A stretch of 64,000 nt of DNA from Stenotrophomonas maltophilia (GCF_002205165.1 NZ_NIVS01000048.1:1-64000), one strand, 5' to 3'; numbered from the stretch's first letter, positions 42,443 through 51,593 are shown. A program made the numbers and translations. Notes: generated by a model not told the origin, from the sequence alone.

Positions 42443-44094
42443 GCGTGCTGCTCCAGTTGCGCGGTGGCCCAGACCGCGAGCTTCTCGCGGCCGATCTTGG
42501 CGTTGTGGCGGATGTCGACCGGGAAGGCCGGGTGCGGCAGGAAATGCTCGATGCGCGCGGTATGTGCGTGTGCCGCCGCTTCCCGGCGCAGGCGCTCGAC
42601 CCGGGCGGGCGAATCGACGGTGCCGGGCTGCAGTTCGTAGCACAGCACAGGCTGCTGCCGGCCTGGCGCACCCACGCCGACCAGCGCGGTGCGGGCGATG
42701 CCATCGAGCGCGTTGAACACCGGCTCGACCTGCTCGGTATACAGCGGCCCCTGCGCGGTTTCCACGCGCTGGGTCTTGCGCCCGCAGAACCACAGCCGCC
42801 CCTGCGCATCGAAATAGCCGACATCGCCCATCCGGTGCACGACCCGCGTGCTGCCATCGGTCAGGGTCTCGGTGATCTTCGCCTGCGCGGTCGCCTGCGG
42901 GCGATTGAAGTAGCTGTCGGTGGCGGTGGGACCGGCCACGGTGATCTCGCCCACTTCGCCGGTGGCCAGGACGCGGGCCTGCGACCAGCCCGGCAGCGGC
43001 GCGTCGTCGATGGCGATGATGCGCACCTGGTTCGGCGCGACCACGCGGCCGACGCAGGTCCCGGCGCCGGCCTCGGTGGCCTGGCGGGTGTTCTCCAGCT
43101 CGCGGCCTTCGATCACCGCCACCGGCAGGCACTCGGTGGCGCCGTAGGGGGTCCAGAACTGGGCATCGTCGGGCAGCAGGCGGCGGATGCGTGCGACGAC
43201 GTCCGGCGGCACCGGGGCGCCGGCCGAGGTCACCCGGCGCACATTGGGCAGCGGCTGGCCGTGATCGGCCAGGACCCGCATCAGCGCCGGCGAGCCGAAC
43301 AACTGGGTGACGCCGAACCGGTTGATCGCGTCATGCAGCTTGCGCGGATCGGCCTGGGCCGGCCGGGTCGGGTCCATGTCCGGGATCACCGAGGTCAGCC
43401 CCAGCGCGGGATCGAACAGGGCGAACGGCGGGAAGGTGGGCAGGTCCACCCCGCCCGGCTCCATCCCGAAGGCGGCGCGCAGCAGCTCGACCTGGCCCAC
43501 GAAATGACGGTGGCGGTAGACCACGCCCTTGGGCACGCCGGTGGAGCCGCTGGTGAACAGGATCGCCGCGACCTCCTCGCCATCGGTCGGGGCCAGCGCA
43601 GGGGCGGCCGTGGCGCCCTGGGCTTCCAGCCGGGCCAGGGTGGTGCCACCCCAGCCCCAACGGCGGCCGACAGTCACCAGCAGGCGTGCAGAGCGGCACC
43701 AGCGCAGCGCCAGGCGCGCCACATGGGCCAGGCCGATGCCGATGAAGGCCTCCGGCTGGGCCTCATCCAGGCATTGTTTCAGCGCGCGCTTGTCGATGCC
43801 CGGGTCGACCAGCACCGGGACCGCGCCGTTCTTGAACAGCGCGAACATCAGCAGGAAGAACTCCGGCGAGGGCCGCACCATCACCACCGCGCGCACGCCG
43901 CGGCCGATGCCGTGGGCCGCCAGGCCGGCCGCCATCGCGTCGCTGCGGGCGTTGAGGGTGCGGTAATCCAGGGTGACGTCATAACGCGCCATGCCGCCAG
44001 GCCCGGGCTTGCCGGGGCAGCGGATGGCGATCTGGTCGGGGCGTTCACGGGCCAGCTCGGGCAGGCGCGCGGCGATATTGATGGCGCTGTTCAT
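42439..44094 (-). CDS. oleC: OleC, beta-lactone synthetase (acyl-AMP-ligase fold)
   Basis: A 551-residue ANL-superfamily enzyme. OleC converts the beta-hydroxy acid to a beta-lactone with ATP. The adenylation motifs are [49 protein letters not shown] and the C-terminal catalytic lysine in [12 protein letters not shown]. The start ATG 44094 begins [14 protein letters not shown]. It is coupled to oleD by an overlap. Between it and oleB lies a gene on the opposite strand (44198), so oleC-oleD need their own promoter upstream of 44094 or read-through. Confidence 0.94.
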   Translation of the reverse strand: MNSAINIAARLPELARERPDQIAIRCPGKPGPGGMARYDVTLDYRTLNARSDAMAAGLAAHGIGRGVRAVVMVRPSPEFFLLMFALFKNGAVPVLVDPGIDKRALKQCLDEAQPEAFIGIGLAHVARLALRWCRSARLLVTVGRRWGWGGTTLARLEAQGATAAPALAPTDGEEVAAILFTSGSTGVPKGVVYRHRHFVGQVELLRAAFGMEPGGVDLPTFPPFALFDPALGLTSVIPDMDPTRPAQADPRKLHDAINRFGVTQLFGSPALMRVLADHGQPLPNVRRVTSAGAPVPPDVVARIRRLLPDDAQFWTPYGATECLPVAVIEGRELENTRQATEAGAGTCVGRVVAPNQVRIIAIDDAPLPGWSQARVLATGEVGEITVAGPTATDSYFNRPQATAQAKITETLTDGSTRVVHRMGDVGYFDAQGRLWFCGRKTQRVETAQGPLYTEQVEPVFNALDGIARTALVGVGAPGRQQPVLCYELQPGTVDSPARVERLRREAAAHAHTARIEHFLPHPAFPVDIRHNAKIGREKLAVWATAQLEQHA

Positions 44095-44197
44095 CCGTTC
44101 ATTGTCGCCGCTGCAGAAAATTCTTGCGCGCCGGCCGTTGGCGTGGAAAATTCGCGCCCTTCCCTCCTGCTTCCCTGCCGCCCAAGGCCGGTGCCCC

Positions 44198-44626
44198 ATG
44201 CCCCATCCCTGCCTCACCTGCGGCGCCTGCTGCACCCAATACCGTGTGGCCTTCCACTGGATGGAATCGGACGAGGTCACCCCCGGCGGCGTCCCGCACG
44301 AGCTCACCCAAGTGCTGGACCCGCACCGGCTGTGCATGCGCGGCACCCTGTCCAAGCCGGTCTACTGCGTGGCGCTGGATGCGGAGATCGGGGTGTATTC
44401 GCGCTGCAGCATCCACCCCAACCGCCCCAGCGTGTGCCGTGAGGTGGATGCCTCGTGGGAATACGGCAAGGCCAGCCCGCAGTGCGACAAGGCGCGCATC
44501 GCGCACGGCATGCCGGCGCTGACCCTGGCGGACTGGCGTTGGCGCGACGAGGCGGACAATGACGATGATCATCCCGATGACAACGGCAATTCGCCGGCGC
44601 CGCCGCAGGCACCGATCGCGGCGTGA
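44198..44626 (+). CDS. YkgJ-family cysteine-cluster protein
   Basis: A 142-residue protein with the metal-binding cysteine pattern of UPF0153/YkgJ: CLTCGACC near the start, LCM at ~46, RCSIHPNRPSVCREV at ~70-86 and QCDKAR, suggesting a Zn or Fe-S site. The C-terminal tail is acidic and poorly conserved. It is transcribed against the ole genes, being divergent from oleC and convergent with oleB, and is embedded in the olefin cluster. Function unknown; a role in olefin synthesis is possible only by context. Confidence 0.88.
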   Translation: MPHPCLTCGACCTQYRVAFHWMESDEVTPGGVPHELTQVLDPHRLCMRGTLSKPVYCVALDAEIGVYSRCSIHPNRPSVCREVDASWEYGKASPQCDKARIAHGMPALTLADWRWRDEADNDDDHPDDNGNSPAPPQAPIAA

Positions 44627-44663
44627 AGGGGCCCGTCCGGGTTCATGGCCCGGAACGAAGGGC

Positions 44664-44686
44664 AGCCGACCAACGGTCGGCTCTAC
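44664..44686 (-). repeat. SMAG/REP palindrome
   Basis: Arms 44664-44671 and 44675-44682 (AGCCGACC/GGTCGGCT), loop AAC, followed by CTAC. It forms an inverted dimer with 44720-44743 between convergent YkgJ and oleB genes. Confidence 0.85.
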
Positions 44687-44719
44687 CGGGGGTGGGTTCG
44701 GACCCCACCCGGTTGATGG

Positions 44720-44743
44720 GTAGATGACGACCGTGGGTCGTCA
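44720..44743 (+). repeat. SMAG/REP palindrome
   Basis: GTAG at 44720-44723, then arms 44725-44732 and 44736-44743 (TGACGACC/GGTCGTCA), loop GTG. A third hairpin (44691-44709) lies between the two inverted SMAG units. Confidence 0.75.
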
Positions 44744-44749
44744 CGCCGA

Positions 44750-45640
44750 TCAGATCGGGTTCGCATCCAGGAAGGCGCGGATCTTCGGCACCAGCACCTC
44801 GTGCTTGTCTTCCAGCACGTAATGGCCGGCATCCTCGAAGGCATGCACCTGCGCCTGCGGCAGCGCGGCCTGGAAGCCCTTCAGGAAGTGATGGTCGAAC
44901 ACGAAGTCGCGCAGGCCCCAGCCGATGAACGCAGGGCGATCGGCGTAGCTGGGCAGGGCTTGGCCGGAACGCTCCAGCAGCGACCAGGCCTTGTCGGCCG
45001 GTGACAGCGGGATGTCCTGCATGAAGCGGATGGTGCTGATGCGGTTGGCGTAGCTGTTGTACGGCGACACGTACGCGCGGCGCACATCGGCCGGCATCTT
45101 CCGTTCCACGCCCAGCCACGAGGCACCGGAGGAGAAGGCGTTGAAGGTGCGGATGAGCCACTCGCCGATCTTCCAGTGGCGGCCCAGCGCGATCTGCCAC
45201 GGCATCTTCTTCGCCGCCGGCATCGGGAAGGCGGCGGTGTTGAGTACCACCAGGCGCTTGACCTGTGCGTGGTGCGACAGCGCCCAGCCAAAGCCGATCA
45301 TGCCGCCCCAGTCGTGCACGGCCAGGGTCACCGGGCCGGTAATGCCCAGGTGCGCGAGCAGCGCGTCCAGGTCATCCACGCGCGACTGCAGGGTGTACTC
45401 GTAGTGCGCATCATCGGGCTTGTCCGACAGGCCCATGCCGATATGGTCCGGCACGATGCAGCGGTACTTGTCCGAGAGGCCGGCCACCAGGGTGCGCCAG
45501 TAATAGCTCCACGACGGGTTGCCGTGGACCATTACCACCACCTCGCCATCGCGCGGGCCTTCGTCGAGATAGCTCATCGACAGACCGGGGCGCACCTGGA
45601 AGCGGTGCGGATGGGCGGGGTAACCGGGCAGCTGGGGCAT
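44750..45640 (-). CDS. oleB: OleB, beta-lactone decarboxylase (alpha/beta hydrolase)
   Basis: A 296-residue haloalkane-dehalogenase-like hydrolase that opens the beta-lactone and releases CO2 to give a cis-olefin. The nucleophile is Asp110 in AVHDWGG; the oxyanion loop HGNPSW and the His in FEDAGHYVLED complete the site. It is separated from oleA by ~107 nt containing a terminator-like hairpin. The Asp rather than Ser nucleophile distinguishes it from esterases. Confidence 0.94.
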   Translation of the reverse strand: MPQLPGYPAHPHRFQVRPGLSMSYLDEGPRDGEVVVMVHGNPSWSYYWRTLVAGLSDKYRCIVPDHIGMGLSDKPDDAHYEYTLQSRVDDLDALLAHLGITGPVTLAVHDWGGMIGFGWALSHHAQVKRLVVLNTAAFPMPAAKKMPWQIALGRHWKIGEWLIRTFNAFSSGASWLGVERKMPADVRRAYVSPYNSYANRISTIRFMQDIPLSPADKAWSLLERSGQALPSYADRPAFIGWGLRDFVFDHHFLKGFQAALPQAQVHAFEDAGHYVLEDKHEVLVPKIRAFLDANPI

Positions 45641-45658
45641 TCAATCGCACCTGTGAAA

Positions 45659-45679
45659 AGGGCCGGCAGAACCGGCCCT
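45659..45679 (-). terminator. Hairpin between oleA and oleB
   Basis: Stem 45659-45666 with 45672-45679 (AGGGCCGG and complement), followed by TTTT on the minus strand. It should end part of the oleA transcript before oleB and thereby favour OleA over OleB. Confidence 0.55.
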
Positions 45680-45747
45680 CGATGTTCAATTCCGGTGCGG
45701 CAGAACCGGCCCCGGAAGAAACGCCGCAGCAGGCTGCGGCGAATGGG

Positions 45748-46764
45748 TTACCAGACCACTTCGGCCATCGAGCAGTTCAGGCCCGAGCCGATGCCGAGCA
45801 GCGCGATGCGATCGCCCTTCTTCAGCTTGCCCAGCTGCTTGAGCTTGCTCAACACGATCGGCACCGAGGCCGGGCCGATGTTGCCGTGCTCGCCGAAGAT
45901 CGTCATCACCTTCTTCGGGTCGATGCCGAAGTTCTTGATGAAGGCAGCGGTGTGCGGCTGGCTGACCTGGTGGATCACGAACTGGTCCAGTTCCTCCACG
46001 GCCCAGCCCAGTGCTTCGCGGGCGGCGACGAAGGTCTTCTGCGCCAGCTTGATGCCTTCGATCAGCAGCATGCGGGTGTCGGTGACCATGCGGTCCAGGT
46101 TGCCGCGGCACAGCTGGTTCCACTCGGTCGCCGAGCGGGTCACGCCACCGCGGTAACGCGGGGCATCGGGCACCAGCTCGGTGCGCGCCATGACCATCGC
46201 CGCGGCACCGCAGCCCAGGGTCAGGGCGGCCATCTCGTTGCGGAAGTCATCGGCGGTCACGCCCGGCAGGGCCATGCGCTCTAGGGTCTTCTCGTACACC
46301 AGGTTGGCGGTTTCACCGTCGACGATCAGCGCGTAGTCGATCTCGCCGCGTTCCAGCATGCGGGCGGCGATATCCATGCCGTTGATGAAGGCCAGGCAGG
46401 CATTGGCGACGTCGAAGGTCATGCATTCGTCGCCCACGCCCAGGTTGCCCGAGACGATGCTGGCCGTGGACGGCTCCAGGTAGTCGCGGCTGACCGAGGT
46501 GTTGACCAGCAGGCCGATCTTGTCGGCGCCGATCCCGGCGTCTTCCAGTGCTTTGCGGGCGGCCAGCGTGGCGGCGTCGGAGGCCAGCATGTCGGCATCC
46601 CACAGGCGGCGGGCGTGGATGCCCGCGATATCGCCGAGCACGTCGGTGCGGATGCCAAGGCGATCCAGCGTCGGCTTCAGCCGTTCGTTGATTTCCTTGG
46701 ACGTCAGCGTGTGCGGCGCGTCGATGTGCGCCAGGCCGGCGATCGAGACATTCTTGAAGAGCAT
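45748..46764 (-). CDS. oleA: OleA, thiolase-fold acyl-CoA condensing enzyme
   Basis: A 338-residue enzyme joining two fatty acyl-CoAs head to head in a Claisen condensation. Cys123 (VANACLAF) is the acyl-carrying nucleophile, and His265 (VIHQ) and Asn295 (HGNIGP) complete the thiolase triad. Glu97 (RDYLEPST) is the extra base characteristic of OleA that distinguishes it from FabH. These correspond, with a constant 20-residue offset, to Cys143, His285, Asn315 and Glu117 of the X. campestris enzyme. First gene of the oleABCD order. Confidence 0.96.
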   Translation of the reverse strand: MLFKNVSIAGLAHIDAPHTLTSKEINERLKPTLDRLGIRTDVLGDIAGIHARRLWDADMLASDAATLAARKALEDAGIGADKIGLLVNTSVSRDYLEPSTASIVSGNLGVGDECMTFDVANACLAFINGMDIAARMLERGEIDYALIVDGETANLVYEKTLERMALPGVTADDFRNEMAALTLGCGAAAMVMARTELVPDAPRYRGGVTRSATEWNQLCRGNLDRMVTDTRMLLIEGIKLAQKTFVAAREALGWAVEELDQFVIHQVSQPHTAAFIKNFGIDPKKVMTIFGEHGNIGPASVPIVLSKLKQLGKLKKGDRIALLGIGSGLNCSMAEVVW

Positions 46765-46876
46765 CAGTTAGCGCCAAGGCTCAGGCGAAGGGGGCGCTAT
46801 TGTAAGCCGGCACGGCTTTCACCGCACCTTTACGAATTCACGCCCGGGCGTATGGTCCGGGCGCGGGGTGAAGGGT

Positions 46877-47194
46877 TCAGCGTGGCGGGCACTGGAAGGC
46901 CAGGAAACGCTGGCTGCCATCGGCCGGCAGGCCAGACGCCTGCACGGCATTGGCACCGGCACTGGGTGCCTCGTTGCGGGCCAGGGTTTCCAGCTCTTCC
47001 TGCACGCGCAGCGGGTTGCGGTTGTAGAAGCCGACCTTGCTCTTCACGGTCACCACCACCTCGCCCTTGCTCTGGCAGCCGCTCGGCGCGGGGCCGGCCG
47101 GCAGCACGCGGACCGTCTTGCCGGACGACTCGATCGGCACCCAGGTGCAGGCGGAAACGCTGAGGATCAGGGCGGACAGAAGAAGAATGCGCAT
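46877..47194 (-). CDS. DUF4156 lipoprotein
   Basis: About 105 residues. Start ATG 47194 gives MRILLLSALILSVSACTW with lipobox VSAC, and the mature part contains the DUF4156-like pattern GKTVRVLP…GCQSKGEVVVTVKSKVGFYNRN and ETLARNEAPSAGANAVQA. Such proteins are outer-membrane or periplasmic lipoproteins of unknown role. The start 15 residues upstream in the longer frame would hide the signal. Confidence 0.85.
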   Translation of the reverse strand: MRILLLSALILSVSACTWVPIESSGKTVRVLPAGPAPSGCQSKGEVVVTVKSKVGFYNRNPLRVQEELETLARNEAPSAGANAVQASGLPADGSQRFLAFQCPPR

Positions 47195-47287
47195 GGACAA
47201 GGCCTGGCTGGAATACGTAAGGGAGTGTGCGGGAAACAACTGAATCGAGGGTGATCAGGCGCCGGGAGCAAGCCCGGCACCTGAGCT

Positions 47288-47313
47288 GCTGGCCGGCACG
47301 GTGGCCGGCCAGC
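47288..47313 (-). terminator. Hairpin downstream of the M16 peptidase gene
   Basis: A 10-bp perfect stem (47288-47297 with 47304-47313, GCTGGCCGGC and complement), loop ACGGTG, nine bases beyond the peptidase stop codon. No T run is present. Confidence 0.5.
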
Positions 47314-47321
47314 GGCGGGCG

Positions 47322-50213
47322 TCAGCGGGCCTTCGGCGCCGGAGCAGCCGGAGCAGCCGGAGCAGCCGGAGCATCGACCACCTTGCCTTCGGCATCGATG
47401 ACCTGCACCTGGCCAAGGTTGAGCGCACGCACCGGGGCCTCGGTCTGCTTGAGGTCACCCACCACCACCCAGGTCAGCGCGTTGGGGTCCAGCGTGGCCG
47501 CGGCCTGCTGCACCTGGGCCGGGGTCATCGCCTCGATCTCGGCCTTGCGCTGGACCACATAGTCGTCCGGGCGCTGGTAGCGCACGATCCCGCTGATGGT
47601 GCCCATTACCGCGCTGGCGGTCTCGTAGGCGCCGGGCAGGCTGAGGTTCTGGATGTTGCGGATGCGCGCCACTTCGGCCGGGGTGGCCGGCTTGGCCCCG
47701 CTGGCGAACTCAGCGATCTCCTTTTGCATCTCCTGCATCGCCTCGGCGGTCTTGTCGATCTGCACCGGTGCGCGGGCACCCCACGGGCGCTGGCCCAGGG
47801 TATTGCTGGCACTGCTGCCGGCACCGTAGGACCAATGCTTCTGCTCGCGCAGGTTCATGTTCAGGCGGGAGGTGAAGTCGCCGCCGAGCACGCCGTTGGC
47901 GATATCGAAGCGGGTCGAGCCCGGGTCCTTGGACGAGGGCACCACCTGGCTGGCGAACAGGTTGGCCTGCACTGCGCCCGGCTGATCGATCAGGTACACG
48001 CGGGCATGCGCCGGACGGGCGACATCCACGGGGGCCTTGACCTGCGGCGCCGGGCCTTCGGCCTTCCAGTTGCCGAGCTGGCGCTCCAGCAGCGGCACGA
48101 TTTCCTTCAGCGTGGTGTCACCCACCACGATCAGCGTGCCCTGCTCCGGGCGCAGCCAGTCACGGTGGAAGTCGACCAGGTCTTCGCGGGTCATGGACTG
48201 GATGTCCACTTCATTGCCGCTGCCGGTGAACGGGATCGCATACGGATGGCCCGCGCCGTACAGCAGGGTCGGCATCACCCGCATCGCCACCGCGCTGGGG
48301 TTGACCTTCTCCTGCTGGATGCCGGCGATCCAGGTGGCCTTGACGCGGTCGATCTCGGTCTGGTCGAAGCGCGGCTGGCGCAGCATGTCCGCATACAGGG
48401 CCAGCGACGGGGCCAGGTTTTCCTTCAGCGCGGACAGGTACACGCTGGTGCTGTCCAGCGAGGCGGAGGCATCGAGCTTGGCGCCCAGTGCATCGGCCGC
48501 ATCGGCGAACGGCAGCGCGCCGAGCTTGCCGGCACCTTCGGTGAGCAGGCCCATGGTGAAGTTGGCCGTGCCGGACTTGCGGCCCTGGTCGGCGGTGAAG
48601 CCGCCCGGGAATTCATAGCTGAACTGCACGACCGGGATGTCATGGCGCTCGGCCAGGATCACCTGGGTGCCGTTCTTGAGCGTGGCGCGGTGCAGTTCGG
48701 GGAATTTCAGGTCCGGGAAGGTCTTGGTCTGCGGCACGCCGGTGCTGCGGTCGACCTGCTTGGGCAGGGTCGTGAAGCGGGCATCCACGGCGGGCACGGT
48801 GAACGGCTTGGGCGTTTCCGACGGCAGTTCGGCCAGGGCAACGCGCGCGCCCGGCTCGACCACGATGGTGTGATCGCCAACGCCCAGCCACTTGGCACCG
48901 ACATCACGCACCTGCGCGGCGGTGGCCGCATCGATGGTGGCCAGCGACTTGCGGAAGCAGCCCGGGTCACCTTCGTACACGGTGCACTCGGCCAGCGCGT
49001 CGGCCTTGCCGCCGAAGCCCCCGATGCGCTCGATGCCGCGGATGAAGCCGGCGCGGAAGGCGGTCTTGCCACGGCTCAGCTCATCGGCGGTCGGACCGTC
49101 CTTGGCCAGGCGCTTCACTTCTTCATCGATGATCGCCTCGACCTTGGCCGGATCCACACCCTGCTTGACGCTGGCCATGATCACGAAGTTCGAGCCCAGC
49201 TGCGAGCTGTAGGCACCGGCGCTGATGTTGTCGACCAGCTTGTCCTGGTGCAGCAGGCGCTGGTCCAGGCGCGAGGACTTGGCACCGCCAAGGACCTGCG
49301 CGAACAGCTGCAGCTGGTCGATGTCGGTGGTGCCGACCTGGGCGACGTTCCAGGCGCGGTAGATGCGCGCCTGCGGCACCTTGTCGGTCATCACTTCGCG
49401 CGTGCTCTTTTCGCGCTTGGCCACGTCCACCTTGGGCTGGGCCATGCTCGGGCCGGCCGGGATGTCGCCGAAGTACTTCGCGACCTTTTCCTTCGCGGTG
49501 GCCACGTCGATGTCGCCGGCCAGCACCAGCACCGCGTTGTTCGGGCCGTACCAGGTGCGGAACCAGGTCTTCACGTCATCCAGCGAGGCGGCGTTGAGAT
49601 CGTTCATCGAGCCGATCACGCTGTGGTGATACGGATGGCCGGCCGGATACATCGCGCGGGTCAGCTTTTCCCAGACCTGGCCATACGGCTGGTTCTCGCC
49701 CTGGCGCTTCTCGTTCTGGACCACACCGCGCTGTTCGTCGAGCGCGGCCTGGTCGATCGCGCCGAGCAGATGGCCCATGCGGTCGGACTCCATCCACAGC
49801 GCCATGTCCAGCGCGGTGGTCGGCACGTTCTCGAAGTAATTGGTGCGGTCGGTATTGGTGGTGCCGTTCTGGCCGGTCACGCCGACCTGCTTGAAGGGCT
49901 CGAAATATTCGCCGTCATGGTTCTCGCTGCCCTGGAACATCAGGTGTTCGAACAGGTGCGCGAAACCGGTGCGGCCGGCGGGCTCGTCCTTGCTGCCCAC
50001 GTGGTACCAGATGTTGACGGCCACGATCGGCGCCTTGCGGTCGGTGTGCACCACCACGCGCAGGCCATTGGGCAGAGTGAACTGCTCGAACGGAATGTCG
50101 ACCTTGGCCACCGTGGCCGGCTTGGCCAGGACCGGTGCGGGCGCCAGGGAGCCCAGAGCGGCGGAGAGCGCTACGGCCAGCAGCGCGGCACGCGGTCGAA
50201 GTTGGACGGTCAT
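47322..50213 (-). CDS. M16-family zinc metallopeptidase (two-domain)
   Basis: A 963-residue exported peptidase of the pitrilysin/insulinase family. A signal peptide (MTVQLRPRAALLAVALSAALGSLAPAPVLA) precedes two M16 units. The first is active, with the inverted zinc motif HLFEHLMF, the third ligand Glu in the ~75-residue downstream helix and the typical NGTTNTDRTNYFENVP. The second unit (~from residue 500) lacks HxxEH. A C-terminal Ala/Pro tract (APAAPAAPAAPAP) is encoded by a 9-bp tandem DNA repeat at 47341-47373 and may vary in length. The start has AAGGAA five bases upstream. Confidence 0.9.
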   Translation of the reverse strand: MTVQLRPRAALLAVALSAALGSLAPAPVLAKPATVAKVDIPFEQFTLPNGLRVVVHTDRKAPIVAVNIWYHVGSKDEPAGRTGFAHLFEHLMFQGSENHDGEYFEPFKQVGVTGQNGTTNTDRTNYFENVPTTALDMALWMESDRMGHLLGAIDQAALDEQRGVVQNEKRQGENQPYGQVWEKLTRAMYPAGHPYHHSVIGSMNDLNAASLDDVKTWFRTWYGPNNAVLVLAGDIDVATAKEKVAKYFGDIPAGPSMAQPKVDVAKREKSTREVMTDKVPQARIYRAWNVAQVGTTDIDQLQLFAQVLGGAKSSRLDQRLLHQDKLVDNISAGAYSSQLGSNFVIMASVKQGVDPAKVEAIIDEEVKRLAKDGPTADELSRGKTAFRAGFIRGIERIGGFGGKADALAECTVYEGDPGCFRKSLATIDAATAAQVRDVGAKWLGVGDHTIVVEPGARVALAELPSETPKPFTVPAVDARFTTLPKQVDRSTGVPQTKTFPDLKFPELHRATLKNGTQVILAERHDIPVVQFSYEFPGGFTADQGRKSGTANFTMGLLTEGAGKLGALPFADAADALGAKLDASASLDSTSVYLSALKENLAPSLALYADMLRQPRFDQTEIDRVKATWIAGIQQEKVNPSAVAMRVMPTLLYGAGHPYAIPFTGSGNEVDIQSMTREDLVDFHRDWLRPEQGTLIVVGDTTLKEIVPLLERQLGNWKAEGPAPQVKAPVDVARPAHARVYLIDQPGAVQANLFASQVVPSSKDPGSTRFDIANGVLGGDFTSRLNMNLREQKHWSYGAGSSASNTLGQRPWGARAPVQIDKTAEAMQEMQKEIAEFASGAKPATPAEVARIRNIQNLSLPGAYETASAVMGTISGIVRYQRPDDYVVQRKAEIEAMTPAQVQQAAATLDPNALTWVVVGDLKQTEAPVRALNLGQVQVIDAEGKVVDAPAAPAAPAAPAPKAR

Positions 50214-50390
50214 TCCGGTTCCTTGGTCATGAAAGTGAAGCCGGATGCTAGCGCGCCGCCCGGGCAAAAGGCATCGGCCAACAGTCATTGGGGGCGAAAC
50301 GGACAGCCTCGCGGCCTTCCGGCGGACAAGTGTCCGGACAGCGGACACCGCCTTTGCGCAAAAAACCCTTTGAAATCAACGCCTGAAAGT

Positions 50391-50406
50391 TGGCACGCGA
50401 CCTGCT
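50391..50406 (+). promoter_or_regulatory. Sigma-54-type (-24/-12) promoter
   Basis: TGGCACGCGACCTGCT contains the invariant GG (50392-50393) and GC (50404-50405) exactly ten bases apart and matches TGGCACG-N4-TTGCW at all but one position. It would drive the secreted repeat-protein gene. The transcription start would be near 50418, giving a leader of about 140 nt if translation begins at 50556. Confidence 0.6.
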
Positions 50407-50555
50407 TGGTACATGGCAAGGAAGTGATGGATCAAACCGAAACTGACTGGATGCTGAACAGAAACAAGAAAGTTGAAATTGTTCTTGCAAGCCCCGAATC
50501 GGTGTACTACCTTACTACCACACCACTGCTCACCAACACTAAACAGGACCTCGCC

Positions 50556-51035
50556 ATGAACACCAAGACGCTCGCCATCGCCATCGCCATCGCCGCCGGC
50601 TCCGCATTTGCTTCGTCGGTGCAGGCCGCCCCCGCCATCGTCACCTTCGACACCGTGCAGGTCCGCCCGTCGGCCGACCAGATTGCCCAGGCCGAGGTTG
50701 AGCGCACCAGCAGCATCCCGACCCTGGCCGTCGTGGAAGTCCGCCCGACCGCCGGCATGATCGCCGACTACCGCGCCGAACTGACCGCCAACCGCCGCGT
50801 CACCACGCTGGCGGCTGTCGAAGTCCGCCCGACCGCCGAACAGCGCCAGGCGCTGGCTGCCGAACAGACCCGTGACCGCGGCTACGTCGCCACCTTCACC
50901 GCTGCCGCCACCGCGGTCGCCAACGAGGTGATCATCAACCTGCCGACCCTGCAGGTGCGTCCGTCGGCTGCCGATCTGCAGGCCCTGGCCCTGGAAACCG
51001 CCGCTGCCGCCGCCTCGACCCTGATCCGCCAGTAA
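50556..51035 (+). CDS. Secreted VRP-repeat protein
   Basis: A 159-residue exported protein with signal peptide MNTKTLAIAIAIAAGSAFASSVQA. The mature part carries four copies of a VRP[ST]A motif: TVQVRPSADQIAQ, VVEVRPTAGMIAD, AVEVRPTAEQRQA and TLQVRPSAADLQA, spaced about 30-45 residues and each preceded by a hydrophobic stretch. No known domain was recognised. The region is Ala/Thr rich with no cysteine. The same frame stays open upstream to an ATG at 50427 with an excellent AAGGA site, which would add 43 residues and hide the signal peptide; AGGA is also present before 50556. A sigma-54-type promoter lies upstream, so expression may depend on RpoN. Confidence 0.7.
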   Translation: MNTKTLAIAIAIAAGSAFASSVQAAPAIVTFDTVQVRPSADQIAQAEVERTSSIPTLAVVEVRPTAGMIADYRAELTANRRVTTLAAVEVRPTAEQRQALAAEQTRDRGYVATFTAAATAVANEVIINLPTLQVRPSAADLQALALETAAAAASTLIRQ

Positions 51036-51078
51036 GCCGTAGCTGCGGTCCCCCGCAGCCACGGCGTACACTTCGCCG

Positions 51079-51558
51079 ATGACTGCCACGCCCACGTTCC
51101 ATGTCGTCCTGTTCCAACCCGAAATCCCGCCGAACACCGGCAATGTGATCCGCCTCTGCGCCAACACCGGCGCGCGGCTGCACCTGATCGAGCCGCTCGG
51201 TTTCGACCTGAGCGACAAGCAGCTCAAGCGCGCCGGCCTGGACTATCACGAATACGCTCGACTGCAGGTCCATCCAGATCTGGAGACCGCCCTGCAGGTG
51301 ATTGCGCCCAAGCGCCTGTTCGCGCTGAGTACCCGCGGCAGCGTGCGTTACGACACCCAGCAGTTCGAAGATGGCGATGCCTTCCTGTTCGGCCCGGAAA
51401 CCCGCGGCCTGCCCCAGGACCTGCTCGACAGCCTGCCCCACGGCCGCCGCCTGCGCCTGCCGATGCGCCCGGACAACCGCAGCCTCAACCTGTCCAACAC
51501 CGTTGCGGTGGTGATGTACGAGGCGTGGCGCCAGAACGGGTTCGCCGGCGGGGAATAA
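51079..51558 (+). CDS. trmL: tRNA (cytidine(34)-2'-O)-methyltransferase TrmL
   Basis: A 159-residue SPOUT-class methyltransferase that modifies the wobble base of leucine tRNAs. The deep-knot motifs are IPPNTGNVIRLCANTGARLHLIEPLGF, FLFGPETRGLP and RLPMRPDNRSLNLSNTVAVVMYEAWRQ. Length and order fit the family. It is followed by a degenerate SMAG and the convergent gcdH gene. Confidence 0.95.
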   Translation: MTATPTFHVVLFQPEIPPNTGNVIRLCANTGARLHLIEPLGFDLSDKQLKRAGLDYHEYARLQVHPDLETALQVIAPKRLFALSTRGSVRYDTQQFEDGDAFLFGPETRGLPQDLLDSLPHGRRLRLPMRPDNRSLNLSNTVAVVMYEAWRQNGFAGGE

Positions 51559-51564
51559 GACGCC

Positions 51565-51589
51565 GTGCCGACCAACGATCGGCACCTGC
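51565..51589 (-). repeat. SMAG/REP-like palindrome (degenerate)
   Basis: Arms 51565-51571 and 51579-51585 (GTGCCGA/TCGGCAC) followed by CTGC, one base off the CTAC tail. It lies between trmL and the convergent dehydrogenase gene. Confidence 0.55.
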
Positions 51590-51593
51590 CGGC

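Noticed and set aside
47301-51035. 1244-codon plus-strand frame covering the M16 gene and the VRP-repeat gene
   Set aside because: Only the last 159 (perhaps 202) codons are a gene; the rest is a shadow of the peptidase.
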